Assembly: GCF_001590725.1 (NCBI RefSeq)
Contig: NZ_LQXR01000004.1
Location: 62,001-126,000 of the forward strand
DNA: 64,000 nt
Origin: Snodgrassella sp. CFCC 13594
GTDB lineage: Bacteria; Pseudomonadota; Gammaproteobacteria; Burkholderiales; Neisseriaceae
Direction: 5' to 3'
Shown: one piece after another, positions 48,381 to 57,010 of the stretch
Position numbering within the stretch: the first letter of the stretch is position 1
Layout of the letters: every line of letters begins with the position of its first letter
Notes under the pieces: generated by a model
Told to the model about the DNA's origin: nothing
What the model saw: the letters and a program-made list of their open reading frames with translations, nothing else
Databases searched by the model: none
Position numbers and translations under genes: made by a program

Positions 48381-49009
48381 TTAGTCAAAACGCTGCTTTT
48401 GGGTACCATCACATTGGCTGACAGCCAAGCCAGTACCGTCCCAACCACTGCTCTGCAAACACAAATTGGTTCCATTCAGTCTAATTTGATTTTGTATCCG
48501 GCGCCAATCTTGCATTGAATCGCCGGTGCAACGACGCCCAAAAACCGCACTTCCCTGCGTTTGCAAACACATGCCATTAATGATCACCCGGCCTTGGCGA
48601 AAACCCAGCATTTGGCTGCGGTGCTAGATAGACAAGGTGCTTCAAACACGGCTGCGCGCCCATCTGCTAACTCGTCTCCCATCGTCACACATTGACCGGA
48701 AGCCATGCGCAAGGTCGCAAGACCTGCTGTCGAAGGCGCGATGATGGTGGTTTGGCTGGGATAATCACCCTCCATCGCCGAATCAACCGGTATCTCACCA
48801 TAAATCACAGTGCTACCGGGTGGCGCATAGATGCGCACAGTTTTGTTGATGGTCGTGGTTGATTGCGTAGGAATACGAACGCTAATGCGTCGATCAGGCC
48901 GATGATCTCGATACACCACGTCAGCATACACGGGCGTGAACACGCTCACAAAAATCAACCACCTCAGCCAATTCACGTAACCCAAGCTAGATTTTTTCAA
49001 CATCAGCAT
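48381..49009 (-). pseudogene. secreted protein with ricin-B-like lectin domain, frameshifted
   Basis: The first part has a signal peptide ending PVYA and a Thr/Pro-rich segment, then the start of a beta-trefoil (GLATLRMASGQCVTMGDEL). The frame leaves the fold after CLSST (about 48620). The next frame continues SQMLGFRQGRVIINGMCLQTQG and LNGTNLCLQSSGWDGTGLAVSQCDGTQKQRF, with the CLQ and Q-x-W/F-type repeats of ricin B domains. One added base gives a 209-residue protein. A secreted carbohydrate-binding role is inferred. Confidence 0.7.
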
Positions 49010-49079
49010 TCCCCTATATGTTCAGGCAGCCACCAACCAGAATCACTTCACCCTACCACAAACACATTCAAGTACGCGT

Positions 49080-50060
49080 TTATGCTCGGATTTCCCAACA
49101 TTGATGAATTTTTTTATTGCGAAAATCTTCCGGTACCGATTGTGTACTAATGTCTTTAATGTCATAGCGCTCAGTTAAGGCTTTATCCAATTCAAAACTG
49201 CGTAAATTATTGGAGAAAAACAAAACGCCTTTGGGTGCCAACAAGCGCATGGCACCGTCCACCAAGATCGATTGATCACGTTGCACATCCAATATTGACA
49301 ACATTTTTTTGCTGTTTGAAAAACTCGGCGGATCCATCACGATCAAATCAAATTGTTTACCTGCATCCGCAGCCTGCTTTAAATATTGCAAAACATCAGC
49401 GCGAATAATTTGGTGCTGCGTTTCATCAATGTCATTTAGGACAAAATTGCGCCGCGCCCAATCCAAGTATGTGTTGGACAAATCTACAGTTTCCGATGCA
49501 ACGGCCCCCCCCGTAGCCGCATACACACTAAAACTGCCGGTATACGCAAATAGATTTAAAAACCGTCTGCCAGAAGCCAATTCACCCAAGCGCTGCCGCG
49601 TGTTTCGGTGATCAAGAAATAAACCAGTGTCTAGGTATTTATCCAGATTCACCCAAAAAGCGCGGCCGTGCTCATGCACCACAAAATCCACCCCCAACTG
49701 CCCCGTTTTTTCGTATTGCTCTTTGCCTTTCTGTCGTTCTCGTCGTTTTAAGTGGATCTGCTCAGGCTTAAATCCGGTCACGTACCCAATGGCGTTTTGC
49801 ACTTCTACCAACCACGCTTCATGCACATTGTCCGGCAACAGCCATCCTGTGTCATACTCCTGCAAATGAATGTGCTCGCCATAAATATCAATTGCAAACG
49901 GGTATTGCGGCACATCTCGATCATATAATCGCCATGCTTCCAAGTCATGGCGACGCGCCCATTTCATTAAATGCTTGATATTTTTACCCAGACGATTGGC
50001 AAAAGCCGTTATTTCCGACATGCTCGACAACGCTTTCTTGAAACGCGGATCAACCGCCAT
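49080..50060 (-). CDS. rlmK: 23S rRNA (guanine2069-N7)-methyltransferase, stand-alone RlmK
   Basis: A 326-residue SAM-dependent methyltransferase matching only the C-terminal half of E. coli RlmKL: FANRLGKNIKHLMKWARR, HLKRRERQKGKEQYEK, WVNLDKYLDTGLFLDHRNTR, the SAM motif FLNLFAYTGSFSVYA and the catalytic MDPPSFSNSKK. The RlmL half (THUMP plus m2G2445 enzyme) is not in the window. No ribosome site is evident before the ATG. Confidence 0.88.
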   Translation of the reverse strand: MAVDPRFKKALSSMSEITAFANRLGKNIKHLMKWARRHDLEAWRLYDRDVPQYPFAIDIYGEHIHLQEYDTGWLLPDNVHEAWLVEVQNAIGYVTGFKPEQIHLKRRERQKGKEQYEKTGQLGVDFVVHEHGRAFWVNLDKYLDTGLFLDHRNTRQRLGELASGRRFLNLFAYTGSFSVYAATGGAVASETVDLSNTYLDWARRNFVLNDIDETQHQIIRADVLQYLKQAADAGKQFDLIVMDPPSFSNSKKMLSILDVQRDQSILVDGAMRLLAPKGVLFFSNNLRSFELDKALTERYDIKDISTQSVPEDFRNKKIHQCWEIRA

Positions 50061-50224
50061 AAGTGCTTATTGTACTGGTAAACAGCCCAAGCTCATATCC
50101 ACATGCCTATCCATTGGGCAAGTAACGCTTCATTAGCACACCCAGCTCCAACCCGTAAAGCCAATTCGTTTTCAGTTATATGACAGTCAAAATAAAAACA
50201 GCACCAGCACAATCACCAAAAAAT
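50061..50224. other. intergenic region rlmK-rhlE (5' part)
   Basis: No gene seen. Divergent promoters of rlmK and rhlE should lie here and just to the right. Confidence 0.5.
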
Positions 50225-50253
50225 TTGACATAAGTAATTCATTTACTTATAAT
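50225..50253 (+). promoter_or_regulatory. consensus sigma-70 promoter of rhlE
   Basis: TTGACA (50225-50230), a 17-base spacer and TATAAT (50248-50253): full match to the consensus. It points at rhlE, giving a leader of about 240 bases. Confidence 0.88.
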
Positions 50254-50259
50254 ACGCGC

Positions 50260-50500
50260 CTTCGAAGCCATCGTCACTTCAGCCCATCATGCGGTTTTGC
50301 CGCATTCTTCTGCGTTTGTATCATAGCGCTTAGCCGGTTGTCGCCGATGTTTAACCTCAAGCACACGCTTGCGACACACCCGGCCAACGCCAATCCACAT
50401 TGCTATTGCGTCCGTATTGCTTCAGGCAGCCTGATCAATCCATTCAATAAATGGATGAATTAGGAAGCCGCAGGTCTGTCGTTGATCATTTAGGAAAATA
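50260..50500 (+). promoter_or_regulatory. long 5' leader of rhlE
   Basis: No coding frame with a ribosome site is seen. It contains a small hairpin ATGCGG-TTTTG-CCGCAT near 50288-50304, a C/T-rich stretch, and an exact DUS at 50421-50432. Leaders of RNA-helicase genes are often regulatory; here that is inference. Confidence 0.5.
50421..50432 (-). repeat. DUS-type 12-mer in the rhlE leader
   Basis: Exact TTCAGGCAGCCT about 70 bases before the rhlE ATG. Confidence 0.85.
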
Positions 50501-51841
50501 ATGTCTTTGTCTTTTGCTGATTTACATCTGGACCAACCTTTAACCGACGCGCTGGCCGCAGCGGGTTACGACAGCCCCACACCCGTTCAATTGGAATCCA
50601 TTCCGCCAGGCTTGGCTGGTCATGACTTAATGGTTTCGGCGCAAACAGGTTCCGGTAAAACCGCGGCATTTTTACTACCAACTTTGCAAAAACTCCTCAA
50701 ACGCAGCGACCAGCCCGGTAAAGGCCCGCGCGCTTTGGTACTTACCCCAACACGCGAATTGGCCCAGCAAGTCGAAAAAAATGCCCAGCTCTATGGCAAA
50801 AATATGCCTTGGTTACGCACCGTAACCTTGGTGGGTGGCACGTCATTTGGTCAACAAATTCGCGCATTGGGCCGCCCCATTGATTTGATTGTGGCGACAC
50901 CCGGCCGCCTGATGGACCATATGCGTCAAGGTCGTGTGGACTTTAGTCGCTTAGAAGTACTGATTCTGGATGAGGCCGACCGAATGCTGGATATGGGCTT
51001 CATCGATGATATTGAAACCATTGTGGCCGCCACCCCAAAAGAACGTCAAACCTTATTATTTTCAGCCACTTGGGATGGTGTCGTAGGCAAACTGGCTCAG
51101 AAGTTGACCCAAGACCCACAAAAAATCGACATTGCACGTGAAGCTGAACAAGGCCAGATTGATGAGCAGCTTTTGTATTGTGATGATTTGCGTCACAAAA
51201 ACCGTTTGCTGGATCATATTTTACGCGACAACAGCATCAACCAGGCTGTCATTTTTACGGCCACCAAAGCCATGACCGAACAATTGGCAGACGAATTATA
51301 CGAAAAAGGTTTTGCAGCCAATTGCCTTCACGGTGATATGCCACAAGTCTGGCGTAACCGCACCCTCAATGATTTGCGAAAAGGCCGTATTAAAATTTTA
51401 GTGGCCACCGATGTAGCAGCCCGTGGCATTGATGTACCCAGCATTACCCACGTTATCAACTACGATTTGCCCAAACAGGCTGAAGATTACGTACACCGGA
51501 TCGGGCGAACTGGCCGTGCTGGACGAACCGGCTTGGCGATTACCTTTGCCGAAGTCAACGAATACATCAAAGTACAAAAAATTGAGCGCTATCTGACTCG
51601 AAAGCTGCCTGAAACCACCATTGAAGGCATGGAGCCCACTCGCAAACGCTCAGGAAAACAAGCCATGCGGAACCGTCGCCCAGGACAAGGCAAGGGTCAA
51701 TGGCAAGGTGATCGCAATCAACGACCAGGCAAAAGTGCAGGCAATAAACACACAGCGCGTAACGGCAAACCCAATGGCGCTCGCCCCGCCTCAGCAGCAC
51801 GCAGCAACACGACCAAATCAGCACCTCGAAATAGCCATTAA
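50501..51841 (+). CDS. rhlE: DEAD-box RNA helicase RhlE
   Basis: A 446-residue helicase. In order: Q motif (SPTPVQLESIP), motif I AQTGSGKT (47-54), Ia PTRELAQQ, II DEADRMLDMGF, III SAT, and in the second RecA domain ARGIDVPS and HRIGRTGRAGRTG. The tail after residue about 370 is Arg/Lys/Gly/Gln-rich and probably binds RNA. TAGGAAAA precedes the ATG. A near-DUS (AGCTGCCTGAAA) is in frame at 51603. Confidence 0.93.
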   Translation: MSLSFADLHLDQPLTDALAAAGYDSPTPVQLESIPPGLAGHDLMVSAQTGSGKTAAFLLPTLQKLLKRSDQPGKGPRALVLTPTRELAQQVEKNAQLYGKNMPWLRTVTLVGGTSFGQQIRALGRPIDLIVATPGRLMDHMRQGRVDFSRLEVLILDEADRMLDMGFIDDIETIVAATPKERQTLLFSATWDGVVGKLAQKLTQDPQKIDIAREAEQGQIDEQLLYCDDLRHKNRLLDHILRDNSINQAVIFTATKAMTEQLADELYEKGFAANCLHGDMPQVWRNRTLNDLRKGRIKILVATDVAARGIDVPSITHVINYDLPKQAEDYVHRIGRTGRAGRTGLAITFAEVNEYIKVQKIERYLTRKLPETTIEGMEPTRKRSGKQAMRNRRPGQGKGQWQGDRNQRPGKSAGNKHTARNGKPNGARPASAARSNTTKSAPRNSH

Positions 51842-52173
51842 TCTTTGATTTAAAATCGATTTCAGCCACCGTTTACATGGCTGAAATCGGTTTATATACC
51901 ATCTTATTTCATTAATATCCTAAATAATTCACATAAGCACACAGAGATTTACATCAGTAACACAGGCATAGTGCTTGCCAACCCATCATTGAGCCCTTAT
52001 ATTGAAAGGGCAATAAACTTAAATCAATTTAAATAAATAAACGAGCAGCGAAAAGACAGCAATTTGGCAATTCATCAAATTGTCATCGATTGTCACTACA
52101 CTGCTTAATTAATGAAAAACTTAATGACAAAAGTTGATGTCCACATCAACACTTGAGAATGAAAGGAAGTAAT
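51842..52173. other. intergenic region upstream of the mini-protein
   Basis: 332 AT-rich bases. It should hold the promoter of the small gene that follows; I could not settle its boxes. Confidence 0.5.
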
Positions 52174-52299
52174 ATGCAACATCGTCGTCGTTTACAAATT
52201 TTCCAAGCAGCCAAGCGCACTGCTTTTAATCATATTCATCACGATAAATACATGGTTAATCAGAAACCAGCCACGCAATTGGTGGCATCAGAACGTTAA
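52174..52299 (+). CDS. 41-residue basic mini-protein
   Basis: A frame of 41 codons with an excellent ribosome site (AAAGGAA, 5 bases before the ATG) and a strong terminator 23 bases after the stop. The product begins MQHRRRLQIFQAAKRTAF and is rich in Arg, Lys and His, with no membrane segment. I do not recognise it. The complete gene architecture supports a real small gene. Confidence 0.65.
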   Translation: MQHRRRLQIFQAAKRTAFNHIHHDKYMVNQKPATQLVASER

Positions 52300-52321
52300 T
52301 CGGTTCTAATCCCATCATGCT

Positions 52322-52348
52322 AGCCGCAGCCCATTGCTGCGGCTTTTT
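52322..52348 (+). terminator. terminator of the mini-protein gene
   Basis: Nine-base-pair stem AGCCGCAGC / GCTGCGGCT, 5-base loop, followed by T-run. Confidence 0.9.
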
Positions 52349-52401
52349 ATTGGCATTTGATTTCAATCATTCCAGCTCCGCTATCACAATCACATTGATA
52401 A

Positions 52402-52431
52402 CAAAAATCCCGGCCATAAGGTCGGGATTTT
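52402..52431 (-). terminator. terminator of proS
   Basis: Stem AAAATCCCG / CGGGATTTT with an inner CC/GG pair; T-run on the minus strand. Confidence 0.87.
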
Positions 52432-52461
52432 GGCGCTATAGGCCTACGGACAAACGGCTTT

Positions 52462-54180
52462 TTAATGAGCCAAATCAAAAGCTGCCTGAATGTGAGGTAA
52501 TACCTTGTCCAACGCCAAGATCGTGGCTTCTTGGTCGCGCCTTGCTTGATATTCCACATTGCCTTCTTTTAAGCCGCGATCGCCAATGACAATGCGATGC
52601 GGAATGCCCAGCAATTCCGAATCATGCAGCAAAACACCAGAGCGTTCATCTCGATCATCCAGCAATACGTCGAATCCGGCCTGCTGCAATTGTGCATACA
52701 AATCATCAGCGGCAGCTTTCACTGTATCCGACTTGCGATAGTTCATGGGTACAATCACCACCGTAAACGGAGCCATAGCATTGGTCCAAATAATGCCTTG
52801 CGCATCATAATTTTGCTCAATAGCCGCAGCCACCACGCGGGTAATACCGATGCCATAGCACCCCATTTCCATCACCTGACTTTTGCCATTTTGATCGAGG
52901 AAAGTAGCACCCATGGCTTGAGAATATTTGGTGCGCAATTGGAATACGTGGCCCACTTCAATCCCTCGCGCCAGCTTCAGGCAACCTTGGCCATCTGGAC
53001 TGGTATCACCTGCAATGACATTGCGCAAATCCACAAATATCGGCTCAGGCGCATCGCGATCAAAGTTAAAGCCCGTGTAGTGATGGTCATCTTGGTTGGC
53101 ACCAATCACCCAATCAGCACCTTTTTCAATGGCGTAATCAGCATATACTTTACCCACGAAACCCACAGGCCCCAACGAGCCACCATGCGCATGAAAGGCT
53201 GCCTGAATAGCTGCAGTGGAAGCCATGGTTAAAGGTACTTTCACACCAGCCAATTTTTCTGCTTTTACATCATTGAATTGGTGATCTCCGCGCAGCAGCA
53301 GCAGTACCACACTACCTTCTTCATCTCCTTCAACCACAATCGATTTCAGTGTTTGGGTAACAGGAATGTGCAGAAAAGAGACCAAATCAGCAATACTGCG
53401 TACGTCTGGGGTATGGATTTTGGTCAACGCCTGTGTTGACGCGGCGCGCTCCCCCGAGAGTGGCAGTGTTGCCGCCAATTCAACATTGGCCGCAAAATCA
53501 GAACCGTCACTGTAGGCAATGACATCTTCCCCGCTCTCAGCAATGACTTGAAATTCATGTGATCCTGTGCCGCCTATGCTGCCAGTATCTGCGGCAACAG
53601 GACGATAATCCAAGCCTAAACGATTAAATACACGGCAATAGGCTTGATACATTGCCATGTATGTGGCTTTTAAAGAATCAAAATCTGCATGGAAAGAATA
53701 AGCATCCTTCATCACAAATTCACGGGCACGCATCACCCCAAAACGAGGTCGCACTTCATCGCGGAATTTGGTTTGAATATGATAGAAATTGAGCGGCAGC
53801 TGCTTATAACTCTTCACTTCACTGCGCACAATATCGGTCATCACCTCTTCGCAAGTGGGCCCCATACAAAAGTCACGGTCATGGCGGTCTTTGAAACGCA
53901 GTAGCTCTTTGCCGTAAAACTCCCAGCGACCACTTTCTTGCCACAATTCTGCCGGCTGGACGACCGGCATCAACAATTCAACCGATCCGGCGCGGTTCAT
54001 TTCTTCACGCACAATCGCTTCCACTTTACGCAATACCCGCAAGCCCATGGGCATCCAAGTATACAAACCACTGGCTTCCCGCTTAATCAAGCCGGCACGC
54101 AGCATCAGCTTATGGCTGGCCAACTCAGCTTCTGCAGGCGCTTCTTTCAAAGTTGAAATAAAAAATTGACTGGCTTTCAT
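52462..54180 (-). CDS. proS: prolyl-tRNA synthetase (bacterial type with INS domain)
   Basis: ProS charges tRNA-Pro. The 572-residue product has class II motifs: [25 protein letters not shown] (motif 1), [26 protein letters not shown] (motif 2) and [14 protein letters not shown] (motif 3). The editing insertion lies at about 225-400 and the anticodon domain at the end. GGGAG precedes the ATG at 54180; the longer frame lacks a site. An exact DUS is embedded at 53196. Confidence 0.96.
   Translation of the reverse strand: MKASQFFISTLKEAPAEAELASHKLMLRAGLIKREASGLYTWMPMGLRVLRKVEAIVREEMNRAGSVELLMPVVQPAELWQESGRWEFYGKELLRFKDRHDRDFCMGPTCEEVMTDIVRSEVKSYKQLPLNFYHIQTKFRDEVRPRFGVMRAREFVMKDAYSFHADFDSLKATYMAMYQAYCRVFNRLGLDYRPVAADTGSIGGTGSHEFQVIAESGEDVIAYSDGSDFAANVELAATLPLSGERAASTQALTKIHTPDVRSIADLVSFLHIPVTQTLKSIVVEGDEEGSVVLLLLRGDHQFNDVKAEKLAGVKVPLTMASTAAIQAAFHAHGGSLGPVGFVGKVYADYAIEKGADWVIGANQDDHHYTGFNFDRDAPEPIFVDLRNVIAGDTSPDGQGCLKLARGIEVGHVFQLRTKYSQAMGATFLDQNGKSQVMEMGCYGIGITRVVAAAIEQNYDAQGIIWTNAMAPFTVVIVPMNYRKSDTVKAAADDLYAQLQQAGFDVLLDDRDERSGVLLHDSELLGIPHRIVIGDRGLKEGNVEYQARRDQEATILALDKVLPHIQAAFDLAH
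53196..53207 (+). repeat. DUS-type 12-mer inside proS
   Basis: Exact AGGCTGCCTGAA, read on the minus strand as part of [10 protein letters not shown] in the editing domain. Confidence 0.85.
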
Positions 54181-54251
54181 GCTCATCTCCCAAAACTGGG
54201 CGTCATTGTACCAGCAAACGCGAAGCCCGTTGATACGCGTCAAATAAACTC

Positions 54252-54263
54252 AGGCTGCCTGAA
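54252..54263 (+). repeat. DUS-type 12-mer
   Basis: Exact copy between the divergent proS and hemG genes. Confidence 0.85.
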
Positions 54264-54354
54264 AACATGAATATCACTAAGCCAAATCAGAATTTAGACA
54301 AACACCGCAGTCGATTGCTATCATCGCTCATTAAGCTATAAAAAGAATCGCGTT

Positions 54355-54921
54355 ATGAACATTTTACTCATGTATTCCAGCCGCTTTGGCCAAACCCAAA
54401 AAATCGCACAAATCCTAGAATCCGAGTGGTCTCGCTCAGGCGCCCTTGTTACCTTGGTAGATTTAGAGGAAGCCGAAAAAAAGCAAATTGATCCTGCTGC
54501 TTTCGATACCATTGTGATCGGCGCATCTATTCGTTATGGGCATTATGCGCCGGTGCTGCAACACTGGGTAGACAACCATATCGACACATTAAACAGCACA
54601 CCCAGTGCCTTTTTTAGCGTTAGTATTCTGGCCAATAAGCCTCATCGCAATACACCTGAAACCCACAGCTATACCCGAAAATTTTTCGAAAAAAGCGCAT
54701 GGAGACCGCAACACATTGGCATTTTCGCGGGTGAATTGGACTATCGAAAATACCATTTATTGGATCGCTATTTGATGAAATTCGTAATGTGGCTTAACAA
54801 AGGTGAGACCGATTTCAAAGCCCACATTGAGTTTACTGATTGGGAGAAAGTGCGCCATTTCGGTCAAGCTGTATTGGCTACAACCAATGACCAGCCAAAA
54901 GAAATAAGCAAAACCAATTAA
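54355..54921 (+). CDS. hemG: menaquinone/ubiquinone-dependent protoporphyrinogen oxidase HemG
   Basis: A 188-residue flavodoxin-like enzyme that oxidises protoporphyrinogen IX in haem synthesis. The FMN-phosphate loop is YSSRFGQTQKIA. The HemG-specific loop is seen in SIRYGHYAPVLQ, LANKPHRNTPETHSYTRKF, and WLNKGETD. These separate it from plain flavodoxins. It stands alone, divergent from proS. Confidence 0.9.
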   Translation: MNILLMYSSRFGQTQKIAQILESEWSRSGALVTLVDLEEAEKKQIDPAAFDTIVIGASIRYGHYAPVLQHWVDNHIDTLNSTPSAFFSVSILANKPHRNTPETHSYTRKFFEKSAWRPQHIGIFAGELDYRKYHLLDRYLMKFVMWLNKGETDFKAHIEFTDWEKVRHFGQAVLATTNDQPKEISKTN

Positions 54922-55215
54922 ATCCATACTCATTCTATCGAGAGCGCGTGAACGTCAGTGCGTCCAATGAGTTTCGGATGTTGGATGACAAGCGCTTTTT
55001 CAATCAATGGAATCATGATCATAATACATCCATAGAGCTTGACAGCGCTGCCTATTAAAGCCGCTCTTTTGCCATACAATCATACTTGGCGGATGCATAA
55101 ATATAGATACGGCACCGCCATCGGGAACCACAACCCGTTTCAACCAAAGCTAAAATATTGCGACAGCGCGCGTTCATGAAATAATGTTTCGTGCCACAGA
55201 CTGTTGCGTCACTTT
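54922..55215. other. intergenic region hemG-gshA
   Basis: No gene recognised between these convergent genes. Confidence 0.5.
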
Positions 55216-55251
55216 AAAAAAGGCAAGGCCATGTAGTGACATGCCTTGCCT
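55216..55251 (-). terminator. terminator of gshA
   Basis: Stem AGGCAAGG-CATGT / ACATG-CCTTGCCT with one bulge; on the minus strand it is followed by six T. Confidence 0.88.
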
Positions 55252-55283
55252 GTTGTGCTACAGAAATCCCCATGCTCAAAATA

Positions 55284-56645
55284 TTATGCCGCCGAGCCCA
55301 TCTGCTCAAGTTCGATGGATGCTGCCAGCAAAGACAATCGAGCCAAGACCCCATAAACATACAAGCGATTACCTTCACAATCGTGCGGATTATTCGCCTG
55401 GGGCAGGCCTAGATTTTCCCATTGCTCAAATGCCCGTTTACTATTGGCCTCCTCCTGCATCAAATCTTTTTCCAAATCAGATTCCGCAGAAACAATATTG
55501 CGTTGCAGCGGCACAAAACGCATGCCGGCCGCATTCAGGTTCTCATCTGGGCCGCGCCCTTCGTGCACGCGATAAAAGCCACCAATAACAAAACGATCCA
55601 TCATATAGACAACCGGCTCTGCCACCGCACCGTGCAGGGTTTCATAGGTATAAATACCTTCTTGCACAATCACTTCTGTAACAGCCAAACCTTCTTTAAT
55701 TTTGGCCATTTTATTGCGGTTTTTGCGATTCAACCCGCGTACTTCGTCTGCCGAATGCACACTCATAACCCCCATACCATAAGTACCGGCATCGGCTTTC
55801 ACAATCACAAACGGCGCATCTTCAATACCCAGTTCATCATATTTCGCCTGAATTTTAGCCAGCAGGCGTGCCACCGTATCTGCCAACTTATCTTCACCTT
55901 CGCGATCCTGAAAATCCAATCCGCTGCAAGATTCAAAATACGGATTGATGCACCAAGGATCAATACCTACTAACTGAGCAAATTCAGCAGCCACTTGGTC
56001 ATAAGCTGCAAAGTGATGCGTTTTACGCCGGGTTGTCCATCCACCAGTCAACGGCGGAAGCACCGTCTGATTAAGCCCTTCCAATACAGTTGGCACACCA
56101 CCAGACAAATCATTGTTGAGTAATATCAAGCAAGGTGAAAAACCATCGGCCAAATGCACGCGATCACGCGTTCGCAATACTGGCTCCAAAGTAATTGTTT
56201 CGCCCAATGCCGTTTCTAGTTCAATAGGCTCAGTAATATCGGGATTTAGGCTACCCAAGCGTACAGTAAAGCCAGCATGACGTAGAATTTGACTTAAAGC
56301 GAATACGTTTTGCAAATAAAAAGTATTTCGTGTGTGATTTTCTGGGATCAACAACACAGAGCGGGCTGTTTCACAGCCGCGCTCAACTGCGTCTTGCGCC
56401 GCTGCTGCGGCCAATGGCAAAAAATGTGTATTGAGGTTATTGAAGCCACCAGGAAACAGATTCATATCGATACTGGCCATCTTGTACCCGCTATTGCGGA
56501 TGTCCACCGAACCATAAAATGGCGGCTTGTGCGCACGCCATTGCGTTCGAAACCAAGCCTCTATTTCTGCTTGCTTGGTTAAAATATTGCGTTCAAACGA
56601 CTGTAACTGCAACAAATATGCGGGGGCAATTTCTGGTAAACCCAT
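55284..56645 (-). CDS. gshA: glutamate-cysteine ligase, ATP-grasp (TIGR02049) type
   Basis: First step of glutathione synthesis. The 453-residue protein belongs to the ATP-grasp form found in many betaproteobacteria and acidithiobacilli, unrelated to E. coli GshA. Typical stretches are SVDIRNSGYKMASIDMNLFP, FVIVKADAGTYGMGVM (ATP-grasp lysine) and MDRFVIGGFYRVHEGRGPDENLNAAG. AAAGGA lies 7 bases before the ATG. Confidence 0.93.
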   Translation of the reverse strand: MGLPEIAPAYLLQLQSFERNILTKQAEIEAWFRTQWRAHKPPFYGSVDIRNSGYKMASIDMNLFPGGFNNLNTHFLPLAAAAAQDAVERGCETARSVLLIPENHTRNTFYLQNVFALSQILRHAGFTVRLGSLNPDITEPIELETALGETITLEPVLRTRDRVHLADGFSPCLILLNNDLSGGVPTVLEGLNQTVLPPLTGGWTTRRKTHHFAAYDQVAAEFAQLVGIDPWCINPYFESCSGLDFQDREGEDKLADTVARLLAKIQAKYDELGIEDAPFVIVKADAGTYGMGVMSVHSADEVRGLNRKNRNKMAKIKEGLAVTEVIVQEGIYTYETLHGAVAEPVVYMMDRFVIGGFYRVHEGRGPDENLNAAGMRFVPLQRNIVSAESDLEKDLMQEEANSKRAFEQWENLGLPQANNPHDCEGNRLYVYGVLARLSLLAASIELEQMGSAA

Positions 56646-56940
56646 ATGAAATCCTTTACCGATAAACGATATTGATATGGCGGCAAATTAAGCATTATAC
56701 AAGAGCAGCACACTTTAAAAGCCGATTTACCCAGCCAGCAGTATAGCCAGCTCTATTCGACTTCACTCGTCCACCCGTATTTGGGCATTCTATTCTAAGT
56801 AATAACCGCCGATAACACCTTTCAGGCAGCCCTTATTACCGTCATCAGTTCAGCAGATAGAGGGAAACAACATTATTTAATATGACAATATGTCTAATTT
56901 TAATAAAAAATATTATTAAAATTTACTGAATCCTATTTTT
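56646..56940. other. intergenic region gshA-leuC (gshA side)
   Basis: Between divergent genes. It contains a partial DUS at about 56821 and a very AT-rich part with one GTCTAA half-site at 56892-56897. Confidence 0.5.
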
Positions 56941-56968
56941 TTAGACAAAAATCTTGTAAAACGTCTAA
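56941..56968 (+). promoter_or_regulatory. inverted repeat upstream of leuC
   Basis: TTAGAC-N16-GTCTAA, a perfect six-base inverted repeat 43 bases before the leuC ATG. The GTCTAATTT core recurs as a direct repeat at 56892. It may bind a regulator of leucine synthesis; a LysR-type protein is possible but not shown. Confidence 0.5.
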
Positions 56969-57010
56969 TTTAATATTAAGATGGCACACACATAGACCAA
57001 CCAAAACACA

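Noticed and set aside
52597..53232. 211-codon open frame on the plus strand
   Set aside because: Antisense to proS within conserved domains; no ribosome site or recognisable product.
55422..55973. 183-codon open frame on the plus strand
   Set aside because: Shadow of gshA; composition follows the complement of the conserved enzyme.
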